In this document: positions 23,394 to 33,257 of the stretch, one piece after another
How the letters are laid out: every line of letters starts with the position of its first letter
How positions within the stretch are numbered: the stretch's first letter is position 1
Assembly: GCA_019693395.1 (NCBI GenBank)
Contig: JAAMXP010001122.1
Coordinates: 4,940-54,627 of the forward strand
Length of the DNA: 49,688 nt
Direction: 5' to 3'
Source of the DNA: Ettlia oleoabundans
Taxonomy: Eukaryota > Chlorophyta > Chlorophyceae > Chlamydomonadales
Made by a program: the position numbers and the translations under genes
The notes under the pieces: model-generated
Database searches by the model: none
The model's input: the letters and a program-made list of their open reading frames with translations, nothing else
What the model was told of the DNA's origin: nothing

Positions 23394-26300
23394 TTACGCC
23401 GTGCCACCTGTCGCCAGTCGCCTGCGCCTTGCCAGCTGTGCCTCGTAGATGTTAGCAGGACCGCTCACACGTCGCTCGTACAGCCAGGTCTTGCACATTT
23501 TGCGGGCCTGCACAATGTAAAAAACCAGCAAGTGACCGTGCTGCACTGCTATGGTGTGCAGCAGATGAGGAGGAACAGCAGTTCGTGTGCTGCTTTGCTG
23601 AAGGACAGATCTGCTCTTTTGACCCACCTGGGAAGGAATCAGGTTGATACTGACCAAATTGATAACGGGCCCAAAGTCACAGTTGCCATAGTTTCTGCCA
23701 CTGTGATTTGGATAGACGGCCCGGCGGCTGCAGAAAGCCAGCAACAGACACTTTTGAAGTACCAACTATAGGGCAGTAACACTTACGCATCTGGCAGTTA
23801 GATGGTCTAGGACGGTTTGCAAGAAGTCCAAGAGTCAAGCAGTGGCGAGCAGTTTACATCACCAGCAGCAGCAATGGGCAGCACAGCTTGCATCACAGCT
23901 TGCAGCACAGCTTGCCTCCTGATGTTCCACCAGGTGGACCCTGCCAGGGCATTGGGGCCGGAGGCTGAAGGCCCTCCGCTGGATAAGGCATTGGTTCCAA
24001 TCCCCACATCGATGTTTGTGTAGAGGGTGGGCCCTGCCAGAGCCCTGCAGAGACAGGGTTGGATTGGGCACCTTCAGCAAGGTGTTGGCATGCTTCCATG
24101 ATCAAGGTGTTGTGCACAGGGGCACCAGCGGTTGCTAGTGCCAGCAAATCAGGCCTCCTGGAAGGCCGAGGCCGCTGTTCCCATCGTGCTCAGCCATAAA
24201 ACCCATCACATTAAGCCAACAGAGTATGTGAAATATCAACGTAGCTGAAACAAAGCGAGAAAGAAACAAACCTGTGCAAATCGAGGTTGCCATCCTTCAT
24301 CTTGCCATTCATGAAAACGCCCCACTTGCCGGAGCTTCCAGTGCCAACATCATGCACAAGGGAGCATCTCACCACAAAGTCCCGCACTAGCACTGCATTA
24401 GAGCGAGAGACAGCAGGCAGGTCAGGTGTGAAATCGTCTCTGTGGACTTAACGAGCAGTTTCAGTCAGTCAGCAGGGAGATGCTGGTGGAAACAGGCCCC
24501 CGCTTTTCAACTGCACCGGAAACAGAAGCTGCTCTGTTTCTTCATTGTGGTTGAAGCACGTGTCTCACCATCAAAGGAGTGGGTGTGCTGCACGCCCCAG
24601 TGCCCATCCCATACTGCCCGCTCATTGTACTTGTTCGGGAAATTGTTGGCACGTGTCTTGCTAGCCGAGATCCTCAAGCCTGCCACTGTGATGGAAGAAG
24701 CACCTGCAAAAGAAGCAGCCATGAGGGCCGAAACGTCGGCGCCCACCTGTAACCCATACCCTAAGCGGAGTAGTAGGGTATAGCTAAGAGGAGCAGTACT
24801 GTACAGGAACTTGGACAGTTTCAACTGCCAGCACGTCCAGCTGGAACTAAGTCCTCACGTAGCAAGCCAGCTACTTGACTCTCGCTGCTCCATGTTGGGC
24901 ACAGCCCTAACCTGCCATATACACCCTGCTGACCCCACTTGCCGTTGATAAGCACGGTGCTGTCTGCGTTGATGCTGGCTATGTCGCGAATCCAGCAATT
25001 GTATGCATCGCTAATCTCCACAGCATTCCAGCCTGCCTCCTGCAGGCATGCAGGCAAGTGCCGCCCATGGTGTCAAAGCCGAAGCACCACCCAGCAGGGA
25101 TCAAAAGCACAACCCCAGGTGTTAATTCAATGTCAGTATATCTACTGTAGATGGCCAGATCAAGTCAGTCAAAGAAGACTCACATACGCAGCATGCAATT
25201 GCATGAACCAAGTGTTCCCAGTTGATTCAGTTAAGAACAGAGCCGCATCAAGAAACTGCCGCAAAGCAGGCACAGCAGCACGCCTACTGTCCCGCTCGAG
25301 GCACAGCAGGCTCAGCACAGCGTTGCTTCCGACTCACCAGGTGGTGGCCCGCGTACCAGGACCACTTGAATCTGAAAGTGATGCCCTCCACGCCGCTATC
25401 GCTCAGGGTGTCGGGTCGCTCATGGAACCTCACCATATTAAGGCCGGACCGAATCTCATAGGGTAGGTGGCGCTCTATCATCACACGCTGCAGGTTGCAA
25501 CAGAAGGCAGCAGAAGGGCAGGCAGGACCAGCGCCCAGCAGTGGGCATGCAGAGGTAGGGCGGGACGTGGCACCGGCGCTTTCTGCTATCTATGGGGCAT
25601 GAGCTGCACAGCATAACAGTGCGCCACACGTCAACTATTGCACTACATGTCAGCAGGCCTCACGTTTCCACGAATGGCCAAGATCTTTGTGGTGAACTTC
25701 ACCCGAGTGCTGCCCACATACTTGCTCGGCGCCTCCCACTTGTTGTCAAACCTGCAGCAGCCACAGACATCTGCAAATGGTAAACGGACAGCACTCCCCT
25801 GTGCCTCTCTTAGCCAGTTACACACTGAGGCATGTAAACGCTAGTGCACATGCTGTTTGTTATGGCGCTCAGCAGGAGTGCAGGAAAGGCTGCGACTTGT
25901 CGTGAGTGCACTTGTTGCACTCTCGGGGAGCTGGTACCCAGCCAGAACACTCACATGTAATCGTTGAACCTGCCACGCACGTCTGTCCACCACATGCTGC
26001 GAACCAGCACAGTAAGGGGGCTCAGTTGCAACAGCTACAAATGGTAAAACTCAGCTGATACAAACAGCAGCATGCAAGGCCACAAAAATAATTGGGTCGG
26101 AAAGCGCAGCCACTCACTCATAGTACCAGCCAACCTTCAATGCTGAGGGCTTATCGACCTGTACATGCCGACATACGAGTGCTGTTTCAATAGTGGCAGA
26201 GGTGGTGGGCAGAACCCAAGCAGGATACGAGCAGGCCATGGCATTCAATGCTGTGGCGGGTCCACCCACCTGCAACCAGACATCGCCCTTGGCCGCAAAT

Positions 26301-27880
26301 TTGATGGCGGTGGCTAAATCACGGCCTACCCTGGAAGTGCCCTTGATGGTTATGAACGCATCTGCAATCAGTGAGCAGGAGGGCAACAGGCAAGTGGGTA
26401 GTGGCCATATGTGCGCATAGAGCAAAGCTGCTCAGCGGGCAGCAAGATGGTCTTTTGCTACCAGGGTGCTTGCAGCACTGTTCCTCCGCTTGCAAACCAT
26501 ATATTCAACAATACATTTAGCATTTGAATTGTGGCATTCGTGCCTGTATTCACATAGCCTCCAGTTGTGGCCTGAGGGTTCTTGCCATAAATACCAGTGA
26601 GGCCTGCGCAGGCAAGCAGCAGTGCGCAAGCATTGGCAGTAGTGGGTTCAGGTCACGCATCCTACTACATTGGCTGAAACAGAAGCGACGCAGCGTGTGC
26701 ATGTGCTTATGCAGCAACATGGAGGGGTTATGAGCTGCCGCATAGCAGACTGGCTGAGCAGAACACGCCTGCAGTAAAAGGTTGAATGCAGCAGTGACTG
26801 GAAGGCAGTCAAACGGTCAGCTCGATACATGTGCACCAGGCAAATTCATACACGAACACGCATATGGCAGGATGTTGGATACTTGGTAAGGCAAGGAAGC
26901 TGCCTGCGCCTTAGGAGTAGCTGATGCAAGTCCCTATGGGTCCTGATTTGTGGTATATATTGCATGCAGCCTTAACATGCGCCTGGTAACGGACCAACTG
27001 TGGCACTCACTTTTGGGCATGTAGAACACAGTCTTGTGGGAGCCTGCGCCGCGCAGCACCACCTTGGAGCGTCGGATCCACAGCCGCTGAGTCAGGGTGT
27101 ACTTGCCAGATGGAATTTCCAGCACGATGTGTTCTGCAGGAAGGGAAGGAAAATGCATCCTGACTGACTGCTAACACCCCCGTGCTTAGCTACACAATTG
27201 CATTGAAAAACTGGTCGGGGACGGCTTTTTTGGCCGATGGCGCCCAGTTGGGGGTGCCTCACCCGTGCCATAAATTAAGGTATCTGAGCGCAGCTGAAGC
27301 AGGCAGAATATGCTGCACATCAACTGCTGTCAACAGAACAGCAGCGGTGGCGCCCCACCTGTTGTCAACGGCTGCTTGTTGGCCCAGTCCACGGCGGCCT
27401 TCAGCATTTTGGTGTCGCTCATGCCACGCTTTTTGAAACTCAGCACCGACCGGGTGACAGGCAGGGTTGGCAGCGGCTCATTGCCCTGCTTGTAGCCTGC
27501 AGGTGGATGGGCAGTTGGTGCCTCAGGAACAAATCAAAATGCCCAGGCGTTTGGGCGAGTCAACTCCAAACAGAATGACATTCTACCCACGAACAGCATT
27601 TGCACAAACATGAGGCGCCGCGAGTGATTGTAACTCCTTTGATTGCGTCAGCCGGAGTAAGGGCCAACGCATGCGACGGCCTCAAGCAGGGCACAGCAGC
27701 ATCTTGCCGGACTGTATGCAGACATGTGTTGCCTTTCAAGCAAGACAACCAACCTGCGAAGCTGAAGTCTGGCAGAGCGCCCGCAGGGTTCCACTTCTCG
27801 CCGTTGTTGCCCCAGAGCTTGCTGTAAGTGGCGGCCGCCACCGAGGAGGGAAGCAGGAGCGTCACCACCACCAGCACCAC
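23394..27880 (-). CDS. secreted right-handed beta-helix protein, tandem copy C, start codon not visible
   Basis: Fifteen exons: 27880-27754 (5' end uncertain), 27496-27359, 27133-27011, 26603-26544, 26361-26270, 26158-26118, 25996-25955, 25751-25664, 25487-25338, 25039-24943, 24703-24569, 24392-24272, 24044-23916, 23727-23628, 23507-23394; about 518 residues from a GTG codon. The hydrophobic leader VVLVVVTLLLPSSVAAA and YSKLWGNNGEKWNP match A and B, but the codons aligning with the ATGs of A are GTT GAT, and no in-frame ATG exists back to a TGA. An upstream exon, non-AUG initiation or start loss are all possible. It is the most divergent copy: the exon equivalent to A exon 6 is split by an additional intron (26117-25997), the exon at 24703 is 15 bases longer, and GC donors occur after 26544, 24943 and 23916. 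The core blocks are preserved (GGAGSHKTVFYMPKS-like, GVEGITFRFKWSWYAGHHL, SSGKWGVFMNGKMKDGNLDL). Confidence 0.72.
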
Positions 27881-28378
27881 GCTGGCGGGAGCCTGCAGGC
27901 TCCAATCAACGCTGACTTCTTTGTTTAGGTGTGATGTATGGGTTGCCAGTGGAACATATTGCTGGGGCAGTATTCAGCAGCGGGGGTTGTTGTTTCACTG
28001 CGGTCCTGCAAGTTCATATGGGGGGGTCGGTCCCCACGCACCAGCGCTGTTGTTCGGCGCATGCCGGACGCTTAATGCGCCTGACGATGCAATGAGAGCT
28101 TATTTCAGCGTGACGCCAGCCTCCCAAGCTCCACCTGCTGGGCGGTCTCCTGTTGCCGCAGAAGCCAACCTCCGTATGACCTTGCTGCACGACAGAGAGA
28201 CCTGGGATTTTAAGAACAGAAGAGACGGATGGATCAGCCGCTCAACAGCGGTCAAAACCTGTTTTTGGTGCACGCGTGGCAAGGCGGCCACTCAGCACTC
28301 ACTCACGGCTCTCGGAACGGGTGGTTCTTCCGACCGCCAGACTGCGATCATCAGACGACCTCAATATGGACGTACGCA
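27881..28378. promoter_or_regulatory. divergent 5' region of copy C and the ASCC1-like gene
   Basis: About 500 bases between two divergent genes. It must hold the ASCC1-like promoter and perhaps a first exon of copy C. Unlike A and B, I see no similarity to their shared 5' flank. No clear core promoter motif. Confidence 0.4.
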
Positions 28379-30996
28379 ATGACTGACCTATTGAACTGCG
28401 ATGTGTTGAGGGTTGGCGCGCGCCAATACCGGGTTCTGGCCACCAACGGCGGTTATTCGCGCCCGCAAACCTCACACATTACCGATAGCATTGCAGCGGA
28501 AGAGGTAGATGACGGCTGGGGCGCAGGGCTGGATGGCGGCGGCAGCGACAGCGGCGAGGAGCAAGAATCGCCTGTGCCAATAACACAGGAGGGCGGTACC
28601 TATGTTGCGGGTCTCCGGCTTGATGCTGAGGTGCAATGACGGGACAGTGCTAGGGATGGACAAGGCTTGCAGCATGGCCTGGCGCTACAAGCTGGCAGTT
28701 TACTCAGCAATCCTGGCCGCTAGTAGGGCTGCTGACGATCACGCACGTGCCTCGCCCTTCTGTCCGCCTCATTGCCGCAGCTCTTTCCTTTCCTAATTGG
28801 CCAGAAGGGGCGTACACGGCAGCGGGTGGAGCAGGATACGGGCGCTGAAATTTCGTTCCCCAGCCGCGGGGAGCAGGTGGGAGGGCCATCAAGCGGCGCT
28901 GGAACCGCAGCTTGCGAACATGTGCAAGTTCTTGCCCGCCCAACCGCCCTTCACACCTATTGCTCTATCAGCGTCTGGCCATCAGATCATTGAGAACCCA
29001 CATTCCTCCATACATCAGTCAGTATCCTTGGCCCTTATGGCCCAGCCAGACCATGCGCACCTAGCAGCCTGCCACCAGCTGCTGCAGGGGGGGCCTGGGG
29101 CAAGCACACCGGTGGTTGTCAAGGCGCCCAGCCGCAGGGCGGTGGCACGCGCCTGCACACAGTTAGGGCTGCTGGTCAACCAGGCCCTTGCAGCACGGGG
29201 TCCAAGGTGTGTTCAAAACCTCGGCCCATTTTCCCCCTCACCCCACCCGCCTGCCCCTGTCGATGTTGTCTGCCGATTTGCTGGTGTGCCTGCCATGCTT
29301 TTGTTGACTCAGCAGCTCTCAGCCTGCACCAGCTAGCGCCTGCACCAGCTAGCGCCTGCACCAGCTAGCGCCTGCACAGCTTCCCTGCTTTCCAGCTTTG
29401 CTCCAGTGGAGGGCCAGGCTGCTGCTTCTGCACGGCTTCTGTGACCTGACGCACTCTTGCTCCTCACTTGCCCTCGCCGCACCGCAGGTCTCTAGATTAC
29501 AACTACTTCCTCTCTCTGCCTCTTGCCAATCCTGAAACGTCTGCCCGCATGGCCGCTTTCCGAGATCAAATCCTGGCAGAGCCTGGCAGTGCCAAAGCAG
29601 GTGGCATGTCCCGTCAATTTTACAATTCTTGGCATGTGTTGCCGGGCGCCCGAGTAGCAAGCGGAAAGTTCTACTCACAGCAGCAGGGTTGCCCTGTCAG
29701 ACCCTCCTACCTCCTCCTATCCGCAAGCGACTCCTACAAAGCGACTGGTGTTCTCAGTCTGGACCCTTATGACGCGTTGCTGGTATTGTTTGTTTGGGCC
29801 CTGTAGGGCTGGAAGCATCTGTCTTCATGCACCCACAGCACCTGCACCTCACCATCGCAATGCTCAAGCTGTACAGGCGAGCCTGGCTGGAAAGCACCCT
29901 TGCATGGTTCATCGGCTGTGTACAGCGCAATGCTTACGTGTCGGGTGGTGCCGTCTGTGATGCAGTACCTCTGCTCCCGAAGCCTTGCTGCATTGAGACA
30001 GGTCCTGCGCTGCGCTCTTTGCTGCTCTCTTCCTGCTGCAGCGACGAGCGACGAGCGCTGGCGCGGCAGACCCTGCATGCGCTGCAGCCGCGTGTTGTGG
30101 AGCTGCTGGGCAGCGAGCCGCTGCGGGTTCAGTTGAGGGGCCTTGATTGGATGGGGGATGATCCCTCTCTAGTGAGTGGTACTGGATGGAAGGAATGGAT
30201 GGCGCTGATGGTTTTCCACGATTTGTACCCTTGCCTTGCGAGGCTTTCCATCACACAATGCTATATCGCTTCATGCGTATAGCAAGAGGATGGTTGAAAC
30301 GGGCGGGCAGTGACATTTCTTCTCACAGCACTTTGCAGCCAAGTCCAGCTGCGGCAAACCCGTGCAATCCACAAAAGGCACAGCTCTGTGTGCTCATGCG
30401 TCATAGACGTTGAACTGTGCCGCCTGCAGATGCATGTGCTCTACCTGGCAGTCCAAGATGCCTCTGGCAGCCCTGGTGGACTGGACCGCTTGCAGCAGCT
30501 GTGCGTGGAGGGTACGTGTTAAGAGGGCGAAACTTCCTTGCTTCCCGAAGGCGGTTGCATACCTCTGCTAAAAACACTCCTTCATCCCTAGACCGCTGCA
30601 TCTGGGCAACACCACTTACAAATCTTGGCGTAGTGTCAATGTTCTATGTTTTATCCTGGCTTGTCAATTCGTGCAGTGGTGGAGGCGTTTGGGCAAGCCG
30701 GCCTGCTGCTGCCACAGGATGACCGCACGGTAAAGCTGCATGCCACATTGATAAACACGCGCTATAGGCGCCGCGGCAGTTTAGGCGGCGGCAACGGCGG
30801 TGCTGGTGATGGCGGCACTCAGCCACAGCAGCGGCATCAGCAGCGGCAAGCGTTCGACGGGCGGCTGCTTTCGCAACAACACGGCAATGTGGACTTGGGG
30901 TCCGTGGTTTTGCCCGCAGTGCACCTCAGTCAACGGGGCAAGTATGATGCCATCACGGGCTTCTATCACTGTGCAGACAGCTTGAGCCTGTCCTGA
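28379..30996 (+). CDS. ASCC1-like protein: KH domain plus AKAP7/2H-phosphoesterase domain
   Basis: Exons 28379-28630, 28781-28876, 29088-29206, 29488-29600, 29807-29876, 30042-30171, 30430-30511, 30677-30996; 393 residues. The N-terminus MTDLLNCDVLRVGARQYRV matches the start of ASCC1. An acidic Ser/Gly/Glu linker is followed by the KH domain (LFPFLIGQKGRTRQRVEQDT, VVVKAPSRRAVARACTQLGL; residues about 85-150). Then comes the 2H fold: DYNYFLSLPLANPE, first catalytic H-x-T in HLHLTIAMLKLY, RGLDWMGDDPS, DRTVKLHATLINTRYRR with the second H-x-T, and VHLSQRG near the C-terminus. In animals ASCC1 is a subunit of the ASC-1 complex, linked to transcription, alkylation repair and ribosome quality control; that role is family knowledge. 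Both H-x-T motifs are intact, so hydrolase activity is possible. The donor at 29877 is GC. A Gln/His/Gly-rich insert lies at about residues 320-345. Confidence 0.9.
29322..29380. repeat. 16-bp tandem repeat in an ASCC1-like intron
   Basis: Three to four copies of AGCGCCTGCACCAGCT in the intron between the exons ending at 29206 and starting at 29488. Near-perfect copies suggest recent expansion. Confidence 0.8.
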
Positions 30997-31341
30997 AGTC
31001 CATATCGTAGCAGTGCCGCCAGTTGCGCACCCTGCCTTACCGACATGCAGCATGGCCCACCTTCCGGCATCGCACCAGTGTAAAACTGTAGGTATTGCTT
31101 GCCCAACCATTGGAAGCGGAACTAACACGCACGCTGCTGTGCTCGTGCTGAGTGAGCTGGCGGGGTTGGGCGTTCCAAGGAGCCCCATTTGCATTCCCAC
31201 GCACCCTCGGCCAGCCGCGGACGAACGTTGGAACACGATGGAGCGACTATGTATAAACGCCAGCAAGGGTCCGCCCCATCTTAGGTTCGTGTTTGATCTC
31301 AGACACGAACTTCTCTTCGCAACCAGCCGCGTTCACCCGCA
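30997..31341 (+). other. intergenic region with ASCC1-like 3' UTR and next promoter
   Basis: 345 bases between two genes on the same strand. It contains a TGTAA at 31079-31083. I see no coding sequence. Confidence 0.5.
31079..31083 (+). terminator. candidate TGTAA poly(A) signal of the ASCC1-like gene
   Basis: TGTAA 83 bases after the stop codon at 30994-30996, on the gene strand. Confidence 0.4.
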
Positions 31342-32516
31342 ATGAAGCTTGCTCTCCGTCTTTTGCTCCTCGCCTGCGTGGCGGGGGCCGCGCTCGGGCG
31401 CACGCTGCAGGCACCCACCCCGACGGAGCAGCTAAATGCCCAGCGGCAGCAGCAGCAGCCGAACTCCAACAGGGCTCAGACGCCGACTGAGCAGCTCAAC
31501 GCACAGCGCCAGCAGCAGCAGGCTGCTCAGGCGGTCCCACAGCGTCGCCTTCAGCCACCATGCTTCGTGCCAAACCAGTGGTATCCATATCAGGTGAATG
31601 CAGACAGGCTTGCTTGGCAGCGGTCCACTGGCAGGCTGGGCGGCATGGCCCCACTCAGTCGATGTACACAGTAGTGATCCACCCCTCGCCCACAACCCAC
31701 TTCTTCCTCCCTGCAGACTTGCACCGTGAGCAATGACGCAGCGATTTGTGGCAGGGGCTTCAACGCCTGGCCCAGCTACAACATGTGCTGCGCCCCTCAA
31801 CGTGGGGCCATTGGCGCCTTCGTCCCTGGCTGCACCAATTTTGAAAGAAATGTGAGTGGCAAGGGAGGGGGAGGGGCAGACTGCATCAGCAGCGCAGCGC
31901 TAGCATCTTGCTCAAGCCCACACTGGGCAGCTTCCTTGTCAGCCTCTCTCCTTAACCTGCACCTCAAGCGCCAGCTTCTTACTCAAGCCGCTACCCTGCT
32001 CTGCTCCTGCCCCTGCAGCTCACCTGCTGGGTGGTCGGCGAGTACCATCCCAGGCAGACTTGCCAACTCACTGACGATTTCACCACCTGTAGCCGCAACT
32101 GGGGTCGATGGGAATCAGAGCAGCGCTGCTGTGCCCCCGGGGCCGCACATGCCGATGGCTGCACAAAGCCGGTAAGTGTGGTGGTTGAGGCTGGACAGTT
32201 ACGGCTGCACGGGGTGTAGAGGGGGCAGCTGGCGCAGTTGCTTGGTGTCCCTGCGTAGCAGAGGCGCACTGCATGCAAGCCCATCCGGCCAGACACAGAG
32301 CCTGACAGCCTGCATGCTGCCTGCCCTGCACCCCCTGGCTTGGTGCAGGAGCCATGCTGGGTTGCCGATGCCTTCTACCCGGCCTGCACATGTGGCATAA
32401 CTGAGGACCAGAGTGTGTGCATGCGTGGCTGGGGTGCCTTCCCCACTGAAGAGGACTGCTGTGCACCAGGCGCCGCGCATTCTGGTGGGTGCGGTGCTGT
32501 GCAGCCGGCCATCTAG
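31342..32516 (+). CDS. small secreted protein with three Cys-rich modules
   Basis: Exons 31342-31593, 31717-31851, 32019-32171, 32349-32516; 235 residues. MKLALRLLLLACVAGAALG is a clear signal peptide. Residues 24-65 are Gln-rich and contain the block TPTEQLNAQRQQQQ twice. The rest is three modules of about 50 residues, mostly one per exon, with the pattern C-W/F-V...Y-x-P...T-C...C-x-R-x-W...C-C-A-P-G...G-C (for example PCWVADAFYPACTCG with FPTEEDCCAPGAAHSGGC). Six or so Cys per module suggest disulphide-bonded extracellular domains; module 1 spans the exon 1-2 junction. Every intron is in phase 0, consistent with module duplication by exon shuffling. I do not recognise a named domain. A role in wall or matrix binding is inference only. 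It lies between ASCC1-like and C2CD3-like genes on the same strand. Confidence 0.75.
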
Positions 32517-32758
32517 GCCCTGTGGATTGAGCGATTGCTTGGCTGCCAGCAGGGTAGCCAGGCAATAGCCGCGGAATTCCTCGGTCGCCTGTTTGTCCTG
32601 CGATCTGGACTGTATCGTATGATCCCTGCAAATTTCTCTGGCTCCCCTAAGCATAGAGCCGTTAGACTTGCGTAACTCATGGTTTTTTTGGGTTGCCATG
32701 CCCAGCATGCACATGACCAGTGATATGGTTGCAATCCTTGTATACCTGTGGAAACATC

Positions 32759-32763
32759 TGTAA
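32759..32763 (+). terminator. candidate TGTAA poly(A) signal of the Cys-rich gene
   Basis: TGTAA on the gene strand 243 bases after the stop. Two further TGTAA motifs follow at 32801-32805 and 32834-32838, within the adjoining tandem repeat. Confidence 0.35.
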
Positions 32764-32855
32764 AGCTTTGTACACAACCCATTGTAGTTTTTGAAAGCTA
32801 TGTAAACAACCCATTGTACTTTTTGAAAAGCTATGTAAACAACCCATACATTATT
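32762..32855. repeat. AT-rich tandem repeat, 32-33 bp unit, three copies
   Basis: Copies begin at about 32762, 32794 and 32827. Each contains AAAGCTATGTAAACAACCCA or a close variant followed by TTGTAGTTTTTG-like sequence. Copies 2 and 3 carry TGTAA. The repeat lies in the 3' flank of the Cys-rich gene. Confidence 0.8.
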
Positions 32856-33257
32856 GTATGTGCGAAGGAGGACTAAAGGGTCATGGCTCAATCTATCGCA
32901 AACTGCATGCCTTGCTGCCAGGCCATCTGTCCATTAGGGTCTGCGCTGGCTGGAGCCACAGTGCAGTGCTCCTCCGTTTAGGCTTCAAGAAGTCTTGAAG
33001 TCTTGTGATGCGACAAGGCAACCAGGCTGCCCGTCAGATGTTTCAGCAGCTGCACTTTCTTCGGCGGCGGCAGCACTGCTGTGCCCGCTCTGCTCCCCTG
33101 GCACCAGGTCAGCTTGGTAGGTTGGGCGGCTTGTCGGCTTTGGTTTGTGGGCAAGATTGTATAGCGGCTATGAGCAACATGGAGGCAGCAGTGTCACCGC
33201 CAAGCATTTGAACCGACAGGCCGGCAGTGCTTGCATTTACTGAGGATCTTCTTTTTA

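Larger units (their letters stand above)
32517..33257. other. intergenic region before the C2CD3-like gene
   Basis: 741 bases holding the 3' UTR of the Cys-rich gene, a TGTAA-bearing tandem repeat and the 5' region of the C2CD3-like gene. An ATG at 33008 opens about 35 residues rich in Arg and Gln before a possible donor at 33109; it could be an upstream exon of the large gene, but I cannot place a matching acceptor with confidence. Confidence 0.4.

Noticed and set aside
27828..28382. Plus-strand open frame of 184 codons between copy C and the ASCC1-like gene
   Set aside because: It overlaps exon 1 of copy C on the opposite strand and shows no motif; the ASCC1-like start fits at 28379 in another frame.
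32199..32891. Minus-strand open frame of 230 codons with a repeated WVVYIAF peptide
   Set aside because: The peptide repeat is only the translation of the AT-rich tandem repeat, and the rest is antisense to the Cys-rich gene.
33005..33211. Arg/Gln-rich open frame as first exon of the C2CD3-like gene
   Set aside because: Possible, but I could not pair its donor with a convincing acceptor in the right phase, so I kept the ATG at 33258 as the supported start.
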